A stretch of DNA of 64,000 nucleotides from Morganella morganii (GTDB taxonomy: Bacteria; Pseudomonadota; Gammaproteobacteria; Enterobacterales; Enterobacteriaceae), in contig NZ_CP069157.1 in assembly GCF_019243775.1 (NCBI RefSeq), forward strand, positions 1,550,001 through 1,614,000. Reading direction: 5' to 3'. A program made the translations under genes and the position numbers. Shown piece after piece: positions 47,015-60,379 of this stretch. The notes beneath the pieces are model-generated. The model worked only from the letters and a program-made list of their open reading frames with translations. It had not been told where the DNA came from and did no database searches. The stretch's first letter is position 1. Every line of letters starts with the position of its first letter.

Positions 47015-48946
47015 ATGCCTGTAATTACTCTTCCTGACGGCAGTCAGCGCCAGTTTAACCATCCTGTTTCTGTCCTTGATGTTGCGAATGATATCGGTGC
47101 CGGTCTGGCGAAAGCCTGTATCGCGGGTCGTGTCAACGGTACGCTGGTCGATGCCTGCGACATGATTGAACACGATGCAAATTTAGCCATTATCACCGCC
47201 AAAGACGAGGAAGGACTGGAAATTATCCGTCACTCCTGTGCTCACCTGTTAGGCCATGCCATCAAACAATTATGGCCGAACACCCGCATGGCGATTGGTC
47301 CGGTAATCGATAACGGTTTCTATTATGACGTTGATCTTGATGAGTCACTGACCCAGGAAGACCTCGAGAAACTCGAACAGCGGATGATGGAGCTCGCCAA
47401 AAAAGATTATGACGTCGTTAAAAAACGCGTCACATGGGGCGAGGCCCGCGAGACGTTTGTTTCCCGCGGCGAAGATTACAAGGTTGAAATTCTGGACGAA
47501 AATATCGGTCAGGATGAGCATCCTGCGCTGTATTTCCATGAAGAATATGTCGATATGTGCCGTGGTCCGCACGTACCGAATATGCGCTTCTGCCATAACT
47601 TCAAATTACAGAAAGTGGCCGGTGCCTACTGGCGCGGCGACAGCGAAAACAAAATGCTGCAGCGTATTTACGGCACAGCGTGGGGCGATAAGAAGCAGTT
47701 AGCCGCTTATCTGCAGCGCCTGGAAGAAGCCGCAAAACGTGACCACCGTAAAATCGGTAAGCAGCTTGACCTGTATCATATGCAGGAAGAAGCGCCTGGT
47801 ATGGCGTTCTGGCATAACGACGGCTGGACAATTTTCCGTGAGCTGGAAGTGTTCGTCCGTGTGAAACTGAAAGAGTACGATTACCAGGAAGTGAAAGGTC
47901 CGTTTATGATGGACCGCGTTCTGTGGGAAAAAACAGGACACTGGGAAAACTATAAAGAGCACATGTTCACAACCTCTTCCGAGAACCGTGAATACTGCAT
48001 TAAGCCGATGAACTGTCCGGGTCATATTCAGATCTTCAACCAGGGTCTGCGTTCTTACCGTGATCTGCCGCTGCGTATGGCGGAGTTCGGCAGCTGCCAC
48101 CGTAACGAATCTTCCGGTGCACTGCACGGCCTGATGCGTGTCCGCGGCTTTACTCAGGATGATGCGCACATCTTCTGTACAGAAGAGCAGGTAATGGACG
48201 AAGTCAGTTCCTGTATCCGCATGGTCTATGACATGTACTCCACTTTCGGCTTTAAAAAGATTGTGGTTAAACTGTCCACCCGTCCGGAAAAACGCATCGG
48301 TTCTGATGTCCAGTGGGACAAAGCCGAAGCTGACCTGGCAAGTGCACTGAAAGAAAACAACATCGAATTCGAATATCTGCCGGGCGAAGGTGCCTTCTAC
48401 GGGCCGAAAATTGAATTTACTTTGTATGATTGTTTGGATCGTGCATGGCAATGTGGTACAGTGCAGCTCGATTTCTCTCTGCCGGCTCGTCTGGGGGCAA
48501 CTTATGTTGCCGAAAACAATGAACGCGTGACCCCGGTGATGATTCACCGCGCGATCTTAGGCTCGATGGAGCGCTTCATTGGTATCCTGACTGAAGAAAC
48601 TGCCGGTTTCTTCCCGACATGGTTAGCGCCTAACCAGGTAGTGGTGATGAACATCACTGATTCTCAGGCCGATTATGTCCAGAAAGTCGTCAAAGAACTG
48701 CAGGATGCCGGAATTCGTGCAAAAGCAGACTTGAGAAATGAGAAGATTGGCTTTAAAATTCGCGAACACACGCTACGTCGTGTTCCGTATATGCTGGTCT
48801 GCGGTGATAAAGAGATGGAAACAGGCGAAGTGTCTGTTCGTACCCGCCGCGGCAACGATCTTGGCAGCATAAACGTGAGCGAATTTAAAGACGCACTGCT
48901 TGAAGAAATTCGCAGTCGCAGACTTGAAGAACAACCGGAGGAATAA
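47015..48946 (+). CDS. thrS: Threonyl-tRNA synthetase
   Basis: ThrS charges tRNA-Thr and edits serine misacylation. The 643 residues show an N-terminal TGS domain ([18 protein letters not shown]), the editing domain with [16 protein letters not shown] and CRGPHV, and the class II core with zinc ligands in [12 protein letters not shown]. The C-terminal anticodon-binding domain is [21 protein letters not shown] precedes the ATG. infC follows after 3 bases. Confidence 0.98.
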   Translation: MPVITLPDGSQRQFNHPVSVLDVANDIGAGLAKACIAGRVNGTLVDACDMIEHDANLAIITAKDEEGLEIIRHSCAHLLGHAIKQLWPNTRMAIGPVIDNGFYYDVDLDESLTQEDLEKLEQRMMELAKKDYDVVKKRVTWGEARETFVSRGEDYKVEILDENIGQDEHPALYFHEEYVDMCRGPHVPNMRFCHNFKLQKVAGAYWRGDSENKMLQRIYGTAWGDKKQLAAYLQRLEEAAKRDHRKIGKQLDLYHMQEEAPGMAFWHNDGWTIFRELEVFVRVKLKEYDYQEVKGPFMMDRVLWEKTGHWENYKEHMFTTSSENREYCIKPMNCPGHIQIFNQGLRSYRDLPLRMAEFGSCHRNESSGALHGLMRVRGFTQDDAHIFCTEEQVMDEVSSCIRMVYDMYSTFGFKKIVVKLSTRPEKRIGSDVQWDKAEADLASALKENNIEFEYLPGEGAFYGPKIEFTLYDCLDRAWQCGTVQLDFSLPARLGATYVAENNERVTPVMIHRAILGSMERFIGILTEETAGFFPTWLAPNQVVVMNITDSQADYVQKVVKELQDAGIRAKADLRNEKIGFKIREHTLRRVPYMLVCGDKEMETGEVSVRTRRGNDLGSINVSEFKDALLEEIRSRRLEEQPEE

Positions 48947-49489
<543 letters not shown>

Positions 49490-49511
49490 TCCGGCAATCC
49501 AAGTAATAAAT

Positions 49512-49532
49512 GCCGGGGGCAACCCCGGCTTT
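49512..49532 (+). terminator. Hairpin between infC and rpmI
   Basis: GCCGGGG and CCCCGGC close on GCAA and are followed by TTTT. It lies in the operon interior, where E. coli has structures for L20-mediated control of rpmI-rplT. It may attenuate or form part of that operator. Confidence 0.5.
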
Positions 49533-49559
49533 TATTCGCCGGATTAATTCGTTGTTTAA

Positions 49560-49778
<219 letters not shown>

Positions 49779-49808
49779 GCAAGTTTTTAGCAAAGTTTAC
49801 GACTTTAG

Positions 49809-50174
<366 letters not shown>

Positions 50175-50184
50175 TTGTTCAGAC

Positions 50185-50210
50185 AAAAGAGGGAGCTTGC
50201 TCCCTCTTTT
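50185..50210 (+). terminator. Terminator after rplT
   Basis: AAAAGAGGGAGC and GCTCCCTCTTTT form a 12-bp perfect stem with a 2-base centre. It separates the ribosomal protein genes from the pheM-pheST unit. Confidence 0.92.
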
Positions 50211-50320
50211 GCTATCCGGCAGAAAAAATCTGTGAAATGAATAATTTGTCATTGTATATCCGTATGTTTTTCGCGTAATATGACAAAATACATCCGGTTA
50301 ACTGATAAATAGTTGAGAAA

Positions 50321-50368
50321 ATGAATAATATCGTTTCTTTCCGCTTCTTTTTTTACTTTAGCGCCTGA
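50321..50368 (+). CDS. pheM: pheST operon leader peptide
   Basis: A 15-codon leader encodes [15 protein letters not shown] with five Phe, four of them around the FRFFFYF block, as in E. coli PheM ([14 protein letters not shown]). Slow translation at the Phe codons when charged tRNA-Phe is scarce would prevent the downstream terminator from forming. It is too short for ordinary gene callers. The rest of 50211-50532 is the operon promoter and leader. Confidence 0.95.
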   Translation: [15 protein letters not shown]

Positions 50369-50415
50369 ACTCAGGGGGCTTTGCGCGTAAAAAAAGAAAC
50401 GAAAAGTAACGCCGT

Positions 50416-50440
50416 AAGCCTCCAGTTTGGAGGCTTTTTT
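50416..50440 (+). terminator. pheST attenuator terminator
   Basis: AAGCCTCCA and TGGAGGCTT form the attenuator stem, followed by T4-5. It lies between pheM and pheS. Alternative pairing with the pheM-side sequence is expected from the E. coli model. Confidence 0.92.
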
Positions 50441-50526
50441 GTTTCAGGGGCTTGCCGGAGCGGGTGAGATAATCACGTCCGGCAGCACCGTCGTCATAAT
50501 TGAAGACCACAGGGTCAGAGGAATAG

Positions 50527-51516
<990 letters not shown>

Positions 51517-51530
51517 GGCGGGATACTCTC

Positions 51531-53918
51531 ATGAAATTCAGTGAACTCTGGTTACGCGAATGGGTAAACCCGGCTGTCAGCAGCGACGCGTTATCTGATC
51601 AGATTACCATGGCCGGCCTGGAAGTGGACGGCACAGAAGCCGTTGCCGGTCAGTTTAACGGTGTGGTTATCGGGGAAGTGGTTGAGTGCGGACAGCACCC
51701 GAACGCCGATAAACTGCGTGTGACAAAAGTGAATACCGGCGGTGACCGCCTGCTCGATATTGTTTGCGGCGCGCCAAACTGCCGTCAGGGGCTGCGTGTG
51801 GCTGTTGCGACAGTCGGTGCGGTCTTACCGGGCGATTTTAAAATCAAAGCTGCCAAACTGCGCGGCGAGCCGTCAGAAGGTATGCTCTGCTCATTCTCTG
51901 AGCTGGGTATCAGCGCTGACCACAGTGGTATTATTGAATTACCGGCAGATGCGCCAATCGGTACCGATCTGCGCGACTATATGAAGCTGGATGATACCGC
52001 GATTGAAATCAGCATCACACCAAACCGTGCGGACTGCCTGAGCATCCGTGGTGTGGCCCGTGATGTGGCGGTTCTCAATAAGATGGATTATCAGGCTCCG
52101 GATATGTCCCCGGTCGCCGCTGTCCATCAGGACACGTTCCCTATCCGTGTTGATGCGCCGCAGGCGTGTCCGCGTTTTACCGGACGTGTGATTAAAAACG
52201 TCGATGTGACAGCAAAAACTCCGCTGTGGATGGTGGAAAAACTGCGCCGCGGCGGCATCCGTTCTATCGATCCGGTCGTGGATATCACCAACTACGTTCT
52301 GCTGGAGCTGGGTCAGCCGCAGCATGCTTATGATCTGGATACCCTTGAGGGTGAACTGATTGTCCGCATGGCAGAGCAGGGTGAGAAACTGACGCTGCTG
52401 GACGGCAACGAAGTTACACTGACAGATAACATTCTGGTGATTGCAGATCGCCGTGGTGCGCTGGGTATGGCCGGTATTTTCGGCGGCGAGCACTCTGGTG
52501 TGTCTGACACCACTAAAAATATCCTGCTGGAAACCGCATTCTTTAACCCGCTGGCTATCACCGGCCGTGCACGTCAGTATGGTCTGCATACCGATGCTTC
52601 ACACCGTTTTGAGCGCGGCGTGGACCCGCAGTTACAGCGTATCGCGGCTGAGCGTACCACCCGTCTGATTCTGGATATCTGCGGCGGTGAGCCGGGCGAA
52701 ATCATTGAAGTGGTTTCTGAGGCTGATTTACCGAAAACGGCAACGATCACACTGACCCGTAACAAGCTTGACCGTCTGATCGGCCATCATGTGGATGATG
52801 CGCAGGTAACGGATATTCTGACCCGCCTGGGTTGTGATGTGAAAATGTCTCAGGATCAGTGGCTGGTGACTGCGCCGTCATGGCGTTTCGACATGGAAAT
52901 TGAGGAAGATCTGGTGGAAGAAGTGGCCCGTATTTACGGCTACAACAATATCCCGGATGTTCCGCTGCGCGCTGACCTGATTATGACCTCTCGTCACGAA
53001 GCACATCTGCCGCTTAAGCGTGTGAAAACACTGCTGGTTGACCGTGGCTTCCAGGAAGCGATTACCTACAGTTTCGTCGACCCGAAAATTCAGACCCTGC
53101 TGCACCCGGGTCAGGACGCGATTATTCTGCCGAACCCGATTTCTGCAGATATGTCAGCCATGCGTCTGTCATTGCTGACCGGCCTGTTAAGCACTGTTGT
53201 GTATAACCAGAACCGTCAGCAGAGCCGTGTCCGCCTGTTTGAATCCGGTCTGCGCTTTGTACCGGATGCGGCCGCAGACCTCGGGATCCGTCAGGAAACC
53301 ATGCTGGCAGGCGTTATCGCCGGTAACCGTAATGAAGAACACTGGTCATCGGAAAAACAGGTCGTTGATTTTTATGATTTAAAAGGTGATCTGGAAGCCA
53401 TTTTGGAATTGACTGGCAAATTAGATCGTGTATCGTTTAAAGCAACGACAAATCCGGCCCTCCATCCGGGACAAGGTGCTGAGATTTATCTGGAAGATGA
53501 GCATATTGGTTATATCGGTGTGGTTCATCCGGAACTGGAGAAAAAACTGGATCTCAACGGCCGTACGGTTGTCTTTGAAATCCGCTGGGACGCACTGACA
53601 AACCGTATTATTCCTGAGGCTGAAGCAATTTCACGCTTCCCTGCGAACCGCCGGGATATCGCCATCGTTGTGCCGGAAAACGTCGCTGCACAAGACATTC
53701 TGAACGAATGTAAAAAAGTTGGCGTAAATCAGTTAGTTGGCATAAACTTATTTGACGTGTACTGTGGTAAGGGTGTTGCTGAGGGTTATAAGAGTCTGGC
53801 GATCAGTCTGACCTTACAGGATACAGAGCGTACACTTGAAGAAGATGAAATTGCAGCAACCGTAAACAAATGCGTTGCCGCGTTGCAACAGCGATTTAAA
53901 GCATCCTTGAGGGACTAA
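51531..53918 (+). CDS. pheT: Phenylalanyl-tRNA synthetase beta subunit
   Basis: This is the 795-residue tRNA-binding and editing subunit. Domains in order: EMAP-like tRNA-binding fold (about 39-150, [13 protein letters not shown]), B3/B4 editing domain (about 215-370), B5 (about 400-475), class-II-like core, and the C-terminal FDX-ACB anticodon domain (about 700-795, [13 protein letters not shown]). It is the standard length. ihfA starts 4 bases after the stop. Confidence 0.97.
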   Translation: MKFSELWLREWVNPAVSSDALSDQITMAGLEVDGTEAVAGQFNGVVIGEVVECGQHPNADKLRVTKVNTGGDRLLDIVCGAPNCRQGLRVAVATVGAVLPGDFKIKAAKLRGEPSEGMLCSFSELGISADHSGIIELPADAPIGTDLRDYMKLDDTAIEISITPNRADCLSIRGVARDVAVLNKMDYQAPDMSPVAAVHQDTFPIRVDAPQACPRFTGRVIKNVDVTAKTPLWMVEKLRRGGIRSIDPVVDITNYVLLELGQPQHAYDLDTLEGELIVRMAEQGEKLTLLDGNEVTLTDNILVIADRRGALGMAGIFGGEHSGVSDTTKNILLETAFFNPLAITGRARQYGLHTDASHRFERGVDPQLQRIAAERTTRLILDICGGEPGEIIEVVSEADLPKTATITLTRNKLDRLIGHHVDDAQVTDILTRLGCDVKMSQDQWLVTAPSWRFDMEIEEDLVEEVARIYGYNNIPDVPLRADLIMTSRHEAHLPLKRVKTLLVDRGFQEAITYSFVDPKIQTLLHPGQDAIILPNPISADMSAMRLSLLTGLLSTVVYNQNRQQSRVRLFESGLRFVPDAAADLGIRQETMLAGVIAGNRNEEHWSSEKQVVDFYDLKGDLEAILELTGKLDRVSFKATTNPALHPGQGAEIYLEDEHIGYIGVVHPELEKKLDLNGRTVVFEIRWDALTNRIIPEAEAISRFPANRRDIAIVVPENVAAQDILNECKKVGVNQLVGINLFDVYCGKGVAEGYKSLAISLTLQDTERTLEEDEIAATVNKCVAALQQRFKASLRD

Positions 53919-53922
53919 ACCT

Positions 53923-54219
53923 ATGGCGCTTACTAAAGCTGAAATGTCAGAAAATCTGTCGGAAAAACTGGACCTGAGCAAACGCGATGCGAAGGACCTG
54001 GTAGAACTGTTTTTTGAAGAGGTACGCCGTTCTCTTGAGAATGGTGAGCAGGTGAAATTATCCGGTTTCGGAAACTTTGATCTGCGGGACAAGAATCAGC
54101 GTCCGGGCCGTAACCCTAAAACGGGTGAAGATATTCCTATCACAGCCCGTCGTGTTGTCACTTTCCGTCCGGGGCAGAAACTGAAAGCCAAGGTCGAAAA
54201 ATCGACACCGAAAGAGTAA
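53923..54219 (+). CDS. ihfA: Integration host factor alpha subunit
   Basis: This is a 98-residue DNA-bending protein that pairs with IhfB and acts as a nucleoid factor in transcription, replication and recombination. The beta-arm region has [19 protein letters not shown] with the intercalating Pro. It forms the last gene of the pheM-pheST-ihfA unit, with extra promoters expected within pheT as in E. coli. Confidence 0.98.
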   Translation: MALTKAEMSENLSEKLDLSKRDAKDLVELFFEEVRRSLENGEQVKLSGFGNFDLRDKNQRPGRNPKTGEDIPITARRVVTFRPGQKLKAKVEKSTPKE

Positions 54220-54225
54220 GACCTG

Positions 54226-54252
54226 AAACGACCTCTTATGAGGTCGTTTTCT
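54226..54252 (+). terminator. ihfA terminator
   Basis: AAACGACCTC and GAGGTCGTTT form a 10-bp stem with loop TTAT, followed by T residues. Confidence 0.92.
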
Positions 54253-54330
54253 TTTCTGTGGTTTGTCAGACATTAACCTCCTTCTGACTCAGGTATACTA
54301 TCTCCCGTCTTGATTAATGACAGGGATCTC

Positions 54331-55341
54331 ATGCATATTCACAACCCCATCACGAAGCTGGTACAGACGCGGAAAAAGCGGGATGTACAGCGCATAATTC
54401 TTCTTTCTGTTACCTTGCTGATAATGATCGCCGTTGCACTGTGCGCCGGTGAGATGTGGATTTTACCGGACCAGTGGTTATCTGAAACCGCGCAGTTATT
54501 TGTCTGGGATCTGCGTTTCCCGCGTGTGCTGGCGGTGATTGCGGTGGGGGCTGGGCTGGCAATGGCCGGTGCGGTGATGCAGGCCATTTTTGAAAACCCG
54601 CTGGCGGAACCGGGGCTGCTCGGCGTGAGTAACGGTGCCGGGGTGTTTGTTGTCTTTATCGTCCTGTTTTTCAAAGGCATGCCGCCGCTGTGGGTGCTGG
54701 GGGGCGGGGCGGTGATCGGGGCGACACTGCTGACACTGATTTTACTCTGGTTTGCTCATTTCCGGCGACTGAGTAACAGCCAGCTGCTGCTGGTCGGCGT
54801 GGCTCTCGGGGTTATCTGCGGCGCATTTATGACCTGGATGGTGTATTTCAGCACCAGTCTGGATTTACGCCAGCTGATGTACTGGATGATGGGAAGTTTT
54901 TCCGGGGCGGACTGGCGGCTCAGTCCGTTGCTGGCGGCGATAGCGGTGGTGGCCGTGTGGCTGCTGTGGCAGGCACCGGTGCTTAACTATCTTGCGTTGG
55001 GCGAGGTTAATGCCCAGCAGCTCGGGGTATCGGCACACCGCTGGCGCAATGTGTTTATTATTGCCGTCGGGTTGCTGATCGGCCTGAGTGTGGCGGTGGC
55101 CGGCGCTATCAGCTTTATCGGGCTGATTATCCCGCATATGCTGCGGCTGATGGGTATTACTGATCACCGGACATTATTACCCGCCTGTGCATTATTTGGT
55201 GCCGTCAGTCTGTTGCTGGCGGATTTATGCTCACGGCTGATTTTATCCAATGCCGAAATTCCGATCGGCGTGGTGACTGCAACCATCGGCGCACCGGCCT
55301 TTATTTATCTGCTGACCCGGCATCACGGAGGACGCCGCTGA
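54331..55341 (+). CDS. btuC: Vitamin B12 ABC transporter permease BtuC
   Basis: BtuC is the inner-membrane channel of the cobalamin importer BtuCDF. The 336 residues form about ten helices; LRFPRVLAVIAVGAGLAMAG, NPLAEPGLLGVSNGAG and the GAISFIGLIIPHMLRLM segment (coupling helix for BtuD) are typical. The ATG at 54331 after CAGGGA is preferred over a TTG at 54310. Here btuD follows at once; E. coli has btuE between. Confidence 0.93.
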   Translation: MHIHNPITKLVQTRKKRDVQRIILLSVTLLIMIAVALCAGEMWILPDQWLSETAQLFVWDLRFPRVLAVIAVGAGLAMAGAVMQAIFENPLAEPGLLGVSNGAGVFVVFIVLFFKGMPPLWVLGGGAVIGATLLTLILLWFAHFRRLSNSQLLLVGVALGVICGAFMTWMVYFSTSLDLRQLMYWMMGSFSGADWRLSPLLAAIAVVAVWLLWQAPVLNYLALGEVNAQQLGVSAHRWRNVFIIAVGLLIGLSVAVAGAISFIGLIIPHMLRLMGITDHRTLLPACALFGAVSLLLADLCSRLILSNAEIPIGVVTATIGAPAFIYLLTRHHGGRR

Positions 55342-56114
55342 TGAATAATCTGTTACTTGATGTCAGCGGGATCCACATCGGCCGCCGTCTTACCTGTGAT
55401 GCCCTGCAATTTTTTGCCGGACAGCAAATCCATCTGCTGGGACCGAACGGCTCCGGCAAGAGTACTCTGCTGGCCGCACTGGCGGATGCTGTGCGTTATG
55501 AGGGGCAAATCCGCTACCGCGGTACGGACTTAAAATCGATCCCCAAACGGCAGCAGGCACAGTTCCGTGCGTATCTGACCCAAACCACCGATTGTGTCCC
55601 GGTGATGACGGTGTTTCAGTATCTGCAGCTCTATATGCCGGCGGTGCAGGAAAATACACAGCTTATTTATCAGTTGTGCGGCGATTTTCAGCTGGAGCTG
55701 TTACTGCCGCGTATGCTGACGCAATTATCCGGCGGTGAATGGCAGCGGGTGAAAATAGCGGCGATATTTCTGCAATTATGGACAACGGATGACTTGTCCG
55801 GGAAATACTTATTACTGGATGAGCCGCGTAACCACCTGGATATTACCCAGCAGGCGATGCTGGATAAATGGATAGCCCGGTTTTGTGAACAGCAGGGAAC
55901 GATTATTACCAGCGGTCATGATTTAAACCACAGTTATCTGCATGCCGATGCGGTGGTGTTACTTAAAGCCGGTCAGTTACTTGCCGCCGGTGAAACTCAG
56001 ATAATTATGACTGAAGATATCTTGAGCGAACTTTTTCAGTCTGAAATAAAAAGTATCAGACCAATACAAGAAACACAGTGGCAAATAACAGATTGGCATC
56101 AACAACGGCGCTGA
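55341..56114 (+). CDS. btuD: Vitamin B12 ABC transporter ATPase BtuD
   Basis: BtuD is the 257-residue ATPase of the cobalamin importer. Walker A is [13 protein letters not shown] (about residues 31-43), signature LSGGEWQRVKIAA, Walker B YLLLDEPRNHLD (Arg-Asn in place of the more usual Thr-x), and H-loop ITSGHDLNHS. The start ATG at 55341 shares one base with the btuC stop (TGATG), so translation is coupled. GGAGG lies upstream at 55327-55331. Confidence 0.94.
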   Translation: MNNLLLDVSGIHIGRRLTCDALQFFAGQQIHLLGPNGSGKSTLLAALADAVRYEGQIRYRGTDLKSIPKRQQAQFRAYLTQTTDCVPVMTVFQYLQLYMPAVQENTQLIYQLCGDFQLELLLPRMLTQLSGGEWQRVKIAAIFLQLWTTDDLSGKYLLLDEPRNHLDITQQAMLDKWIARFCEQQGTIITSGHDLNHSYLHADAVVLLKAGQLLAAGETQIIMTEDILSELFQSEIKSIRPIQETQWQITDWHQQRR

Positions 56115-56163
56115 TTTTTGTTATGCTGTCACATATATTTGTTGTTATGTAGTCGCTGTAAAG

Positions 56164-56180
56164 ATTAAGAATTGTTTAAA
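56164..56180. promoter_or_regulatory. Possible PmrA-type box in the arn promoter region
   Basis: ATTAAG-N5-TTTAAA resembles the PmrA repeat YTTAAK-N5-YTTAAK, with one mismatch in each half. A perfect TATAAT (56221-56226) with no good -35 lies 40 bases downstream, as expected of an activator-dependent promoter, but the spacing from box to -10 is longer than usual. PhoP-type repeats were not convincing. Confidence 0.3.
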
Positions 56181-56257
56181 CGAAGCCCTGGTGTTGAGCG
56201 TCAATTGAATCAATTCAGGATATAATCATCACTTCCGATTCTTATTAGGTTGTATTT

Positions 56258-57403
56258 ATGCTTGAGTTTCTTCCGTTTTCCCGGCCAGCTATCGGCGAGT
56301 CAGAGATCGCGGCTGTTGAAAAAGTACTGCGTTCCGGCTGGATCACCACCGGCCCGCAAAATCAGCAGCTGGAAGCGGATTTCTGTCAGCGTTTCGGCTG
56401 TAAACACGCCATTGCTCTGGCATCCGCAACTGCCGGTATGCATGTTGCGCTGATGGCACTGGGTGTCGGCCCGGGAGATGAAGTGATCACGCCTTCACAG
56501 ACCTGGGTTTCCACCATCAATATGATCGAGCTGCTCGGCGCGGTACCGGTGATGATTGATGTTGACCGCGACACACTGATGATTCAGCCGGATGACGTCC
56601 GTACGGCGATTACCCCGAAGACCAAAGTCATCATTCCTGTTCATTATGCCGGAGCGCCCTGTGATTTGGTTGCTTTACGTGCTATTGCGCAGGAACACAA
56701 TATTTTCCTGCTGGAAGATGCCGCACATGCCGTTGGTACCCGTTACCGTGACGAGTGGATCGGCGAAAAAGGCACCGCTATTTTCTCTTTCCACGCGATT
56801 AAAAACGTCACCTGCGCGGAAGGCGGATTAATTACTACAGATAACGATGAACTTGCACAGCGTATCCGCTGTCTTAAGTTCCACGGGCTGGGTGTGGATG
56901 CGTTTGACCGTCAGATGCAGGGCCGCAAACCGCAGGCAGAAGTGGTCGAACCGGGGTTCAAATATAACCTGTCAGATATCCACGCCGCGATTGCGGTGGT
57001 GCAGCTGAGCCGGATGGACGAACTGAACGCACGCCGCGCACACCTGGCACAGCTTTACCGTGAAGCCCTGGAGGGGCTGCCGGTTAAATTGTTATCCGTG
57101 CCGGATTACCCGCATCTGCATGCCAATCATCTGCTGATGATTCGTGTGGATAAAGCGGTCTGCGGCATCGATCGCGATACCTTTATGGAGCAGTTAAAAG
57201 CGGTCAATATCGGGACAGGTCTGCATTTCCGTGCAGCTCATACCCAGAAATATTACCGGGAACGGTACCCGTCATTATCACTGCCGAATTCGGAGTGGAA
57301 CACCGCGACATTATGTTCGCTGCCGTTCTTCCCGGATATGAAAGACAGTGATGTGACCCGTGTGACAGACGCAATCAGAGCTATTCTTGCGGAGCAGAAA
57401 TAA
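56258..57403 (+). CDS. arnB: UDP-4-amino-4-deoxy-L-arabinose aminotransferase ArnB
   Basis: ArnB is a PLP aminotransferase that makes UDP-L-Ara4N from the 4-keto sugar with glutamate. The 381 residues show [20 protein letters not shown], the PLP Asp in LEDAAHAVG, and the Schiff-base lysine in [15 protein letters not shown] (Lys182). It is first in the arnBCADTEF operon, which modifies lipid A with L-Ara4N and gives resistance to polymyxins. The arnC start codon follows the stop with no gap. Confidence 0.96.
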   Translation: MLEFLPFSRPAIGESEIAAVEKVLRSGWITTGPQNQQLEADFCQRFGCKHAIALASATAGMHVALMALGVGPGDEVITPSQTWVSTINMIELLGAVPVMIDVDRDTLMIQPDDVRTAITPKTKVIIPVHYAGAPCDLVALRAIAQEHNIFLLEDAAHAVGTRYRDEWIGEKGTAIFSFHAIKNVTCAEGGLITTDNDELAQRIRCLKFHGLGVDAFDRQMQGRKPQAEVVEPGFKYNLSDIHAAIAVVQLSRMDELNARRAHLAQLYREALEGLPVKLLSVPDYPHLHANHLLMIRVDKAVCGIDRDTFMEQLKAVNIGTGLHFRAAHTQKYYRERYPSLSLPNSEWNTATLCSLPFFPDMKDSDVTRVTDAIRAILAEQK

Positions 57404-60379
57404 GTGTCATTTAACGAAATTAAGAAAGTCTCAGTGGTAATTCCGGTTTACAACGAGGAAGAGAGTCTCCCTCAGTTGCTGGAACGTACAATCAAAGCCT
57501 GTCAGTCGCTGAAGCAGGCGTATGAAATTGTGCTGGTGGATGACGGCAGCCGTGACCGTTCAGCAGAAATGCTGACGCAGGCGGCAGAGATCCCTGAAAA
57601 CCATGTGGTTGCTGTCCTGCTGAACCGTAACTACGGCCAGCATTCCGCAATTATGGCGGGTTTCAGACAGGCCGGTGGTGATTTGGTGATCACCATGGAT
57701 GCGGATTTACAGAATCCGCCGGAAGAGATCCCGCGTCTGGTTGAAAAAGCAGAAGAGGGCTATGACGTGGTCGGCACACGCCGCGCAAACCGTCAGGACT
57801 CCTGGTTCCGCAAAACCGCCTCAAAAATGATCAACAAAATGATCATCGCCGCAACCGGCAGCGCTATGGGTGACTACGGCTGTATGCTGCGTGCGTACCG
57901 CCGTCATATCATCGATGCGATGTTACAGTGTCATGAGCGCAGCACCTTTATTCCTATTCTGGCAAATACCTTTGCCCGTAAAACGATTGAGATTGATGTT
58001 AAACACGCAGAACGTGAGTTCGGGGACTCAAAATACAGTTTCCTCAAACTGATCAATCTGATGTATGACCTGCTGACCTGCCTGACTACCGCGCCGCTGC
58101 GCCTGTTAAGCATTGTCGGCAGTATCATCGCGGCGTCCGGTTTCCTGCTGGCGCTGTTACTGATTATTCTGCGCGTGGCTTTCGGCGCGCTGTGGGCGGC
58201 AGAGGGAGTGTTTACCCTGTTCGCCATCTTATTTATGTTTATCGGCGCACAATTCGTGGCAATGGGTCTGCTCGGGGAATATATCGGGCGGATTTATAAC
58301 GATGTTCGTGCACGTCCCCGGTATTTTATTCAAAAAGTGGTCGGCGCTCAGGCGAAAGAGACCAGTGAAACTGAAACTCAGGAAAAAAAACTAATGAAAG
58401 CAATCGTATTTGCCTACCATGATATTGGTTGTGTCGGATTGAAGGCCCTGAAAAAAGCGGGCTTTGATATTCAGGCCGTCTTTACCCATACGGACGACCC
58501 GGGTGAAAACCATTTCTTCTCATCGGTGGCCCGCGTCAGCGCGGACATGGAATTGCCGGTTTATGCCCCTGAAAACGTTAACCACCCGCTGTGGGTGGAT
58601 CGCATCCGTGAACTGAAACCGGATGTTATTTTCTCTTTCTACTACCGCGATATGCTGAGCGAAGAAATTCTGGCGCTGGCACCGAAAGGCGCATTTAACC
58701 TGCACGGTTCTCTGCTGCCGAAATACCGCGGCCGCGCACCAATCAACTGGGCTGTGCTGAACGGTGAAACCGAAACCGGTGTTACCCTGCACAAAATGGT
58801 TGCCAAAGCCGATGCCGGCGATATTGTCGCACAGGAAAAAGTCACTATCGGTGGTGACGATACTTCCCTGATTGTTCACGGTAAAGTCCGTGAAGCCGCA
58901 GAAACACTGCTGGACAAAACTTTACCGCTGATTGAGGCCGGTACTTATAAAACCACCGCTCAGGATGAATCTCAGGCAACATACTTCGGCCGCCGTTGTG
59001 CGGAAGATGGTCTGATCGACTGGAATCAGCCGGCTGCACAGATCCACAACCTGGTCCGTGCGGTGACAGAACCGTATCCTGGTGCATTCACCTTCCTGGG
59101 TGAGCGCAAAATGATCATCTGGCGCAGCCGCGTGCTGGCCGATAACAAAGGCAAACGTCCGGGAACCGTTATTTCTGCTGAACCGCTGGTGATTGCCTGC
59201 GGAAACGGCGCGCTGGAAGTGATCAGCGGCCAGGGGGAATCCGGCCTGTATGTGCAGGGTGCCCGTCTGGCAGCGGAAATGGGTATCGTAACTGATGTCC
59301 GCGTCGGCCCGAAAGCCACTGCGCAGGTTGCCCGCCGTAAGCGTGTGCTGATCCTGGGTGTGAACGGTTTCATCGGTAACCACCTGACAGAACGTCTGCT
59401 GGAAGACGGCAACTACGATATCTATGGTATGGATATCAGCTCTTCCGCGATTGATCGTTTCATCGGTGACGAGCGTTTCCACTTTATTGAAGGCGATGTC
59501 AGCATTCACACCGAGTGGATTGAGTATCACATCAAAAAATGTGATGTCATTCTGCCGCTGGTGGCGATTGCCACACCAATCGAATACACCCGTAACCCGC
59601 TGCGCGTGTTCGAGCTGGACTTCGAAGAAAACCTGAAAATTGTCCGTTACTGCGCGAAATACAACAAACGGATCATCTTCCCGTCCACCTCTGAAGTGTA
59701 CGGTATGTGTGATGATAAAGAGTTTGATGAAGATAATTCACGCCTGATTGTCGGCCCGATTAACAAACAGCGCTGGATCTACTCTGTTTCCAAACAGCTG
59801 CTTGACCGGGTTATCTGGGCATACGGTGCGAAAGAAGGTCTGAAATTCACTCTGTTCCGTCCGTTCAACTGGATGGGGCCGCGTCTGGACAGCCTGAACT
59901 CCGCGCGTATCGGCAGCTCCCGTGCTATCACTCAGCTGATCCTGAACCTGGTGGAAGGTTCGCCGATTAAACTGGTTGACGGTGGTGAGCAGAAACGCTG
60001 CTTTACTGATATCCATGACGGTATCGAAGCCCTGTTCCGCATCATTGAAAACCGTGACGGCAAGTGTGACGGCCAGATCATCAACATCGGTAACCCGGTG
60101 AACGAAGCGAGTATCCGCGAACTGGCAGAAATGCTGCTCGACTGCTTCGAGAAACATCCGCTGCGTGATAACTTCCCGCCATTTGCCGGCTTCCGTAAAA
60201 TCGAAAGCAGCACTTACTACGGTAAAGGTTACCAGGACGTGGAGCACCGTAAACCAAGCATCAAAAACGCTGAGCGTTTACTGGACTGGAAACCGACTAT
60301 CGATACCCGCCAGACTGTGGAAGAAACTCTCGACTTCTTCCTGCGCGGTGCGGTTGAAGAGCTGAGGAACGACGAGTAA
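57404..60379 (+). CDS. arnC-arnA: Fused ArnC-ArnA: undecaprenyl-P L-Ara4FN transferase joined to UDP-Ara4N formyltransferase/UDP-GlcA decarboxylase
   Basis: One 991-residue frame joins two normally separate enzymes. Residues 1-330 are ArnC, a GT2 ([31 protein letters not shown]) with two C-terminal membrane helices, which places L-Ara4-formyl-N on undecaprenyl phosphate. Residues 331-991 are complete ArnA: formyltransferase with [20 protein letters not shown], then a dehydrogenase with [23 protein letters not shown] and the YSVSK catalytic pair. ArnA has its own ATG at 58394. The junction CAG GAA AAA AAA CTA ATG contains A8 (58383-58390). With A7 it would read GAA AAA AAC TAA TG, a stop overlapping the arnA ATG as in normal operons. 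The fusion is therefore a real +1 insertion, slippage, or a base-calling error. ArnC starts with GTG. Confidence 0.85.
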   Translation: MSFNEIKKVSVVIPVYNEEESLPQLLERTIKACQSLKQAYEIVLVDDGSRDRSAEMLTQAAEIPENHVVAVLLNRNYGQHSAIMAGFRQAGGDLVITMDADLQNPPEEIPRLVEKAEEGYDVVGTRRANRQDSWFRKTASKMINKMIIAATGSAMGDYGCMLRAYRRHIIDAMLQCHERSTFIPILANTFARKTIEIDVKHAEREFGDSKYSFLKLINLMYDLLTCLTTAPLRLLSIVGSIIAASGFLLALLLIILRVAFGALWAAEGVFTLFAILFMFIGAQFVAMGLLGEYIGRIYNDVRARPRYFIQKVVGAQAKETSETETQEKKLMKAIVFAYHDIGCVGLKALKKAGFDIQAVFTHTDDPGENHFFSSVARVSADMELPVYAPENVNHPLWVDRIRELKPDVIFSFYYRDMLSEEILALAPKGAFNLHGSLLPKYRGRAPINWAVLNGETETGVTLHKMVAKADAGDIVAQEKVTIGGDDTSLIVHGKVREAAETLLDKTLPLIEAGTYKTTAQDESQATYFGRRCAEDGLIDWNQPAAQIHNLVRAVTEPYPGAFTFLGERKMIIWRSRVLADNKGKRPGTVISAEPLVIACGNGALEVISGQGESGLYVQGARLAAEMGIVTDVRVGPKATAQVARRKRVLILGVNGFIGNHLTERLLEDGNYDIYGMDISSSAIDRFIGDERFHFIEGDVSIHTEWIEYHIKKCDVILPLVAIATPIEYTRNPLRVFELDFEENLKIVRYCAKYNKRIIFPSTSEVYGMCDDKEFDEDNSRLIVGPINKQRWIYSVSKQLLDRVIWAYGAKEGLKFTLFRPFNWMGPRLDSLNSARIGSSRAITQLILNLVEGSPIKLVDGGEQKRCFTDIHDGIEALFRIIENRDGKCDGQIINIGNPVNEASIRELAEMLLDCFEKHPLRDNFPPFAGFRKIESSTYYGKGYQDVEHRKPSIKNAERLLDWKPTIDTRQTVEETLDFFLRGAVEELRNDE

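Noticed and set aside
47699-48547. 282-codon open frame on the minus strand opposite thrS
   Set aside because: thrS is certain, and the antisense frame is a codon-bias shadow.
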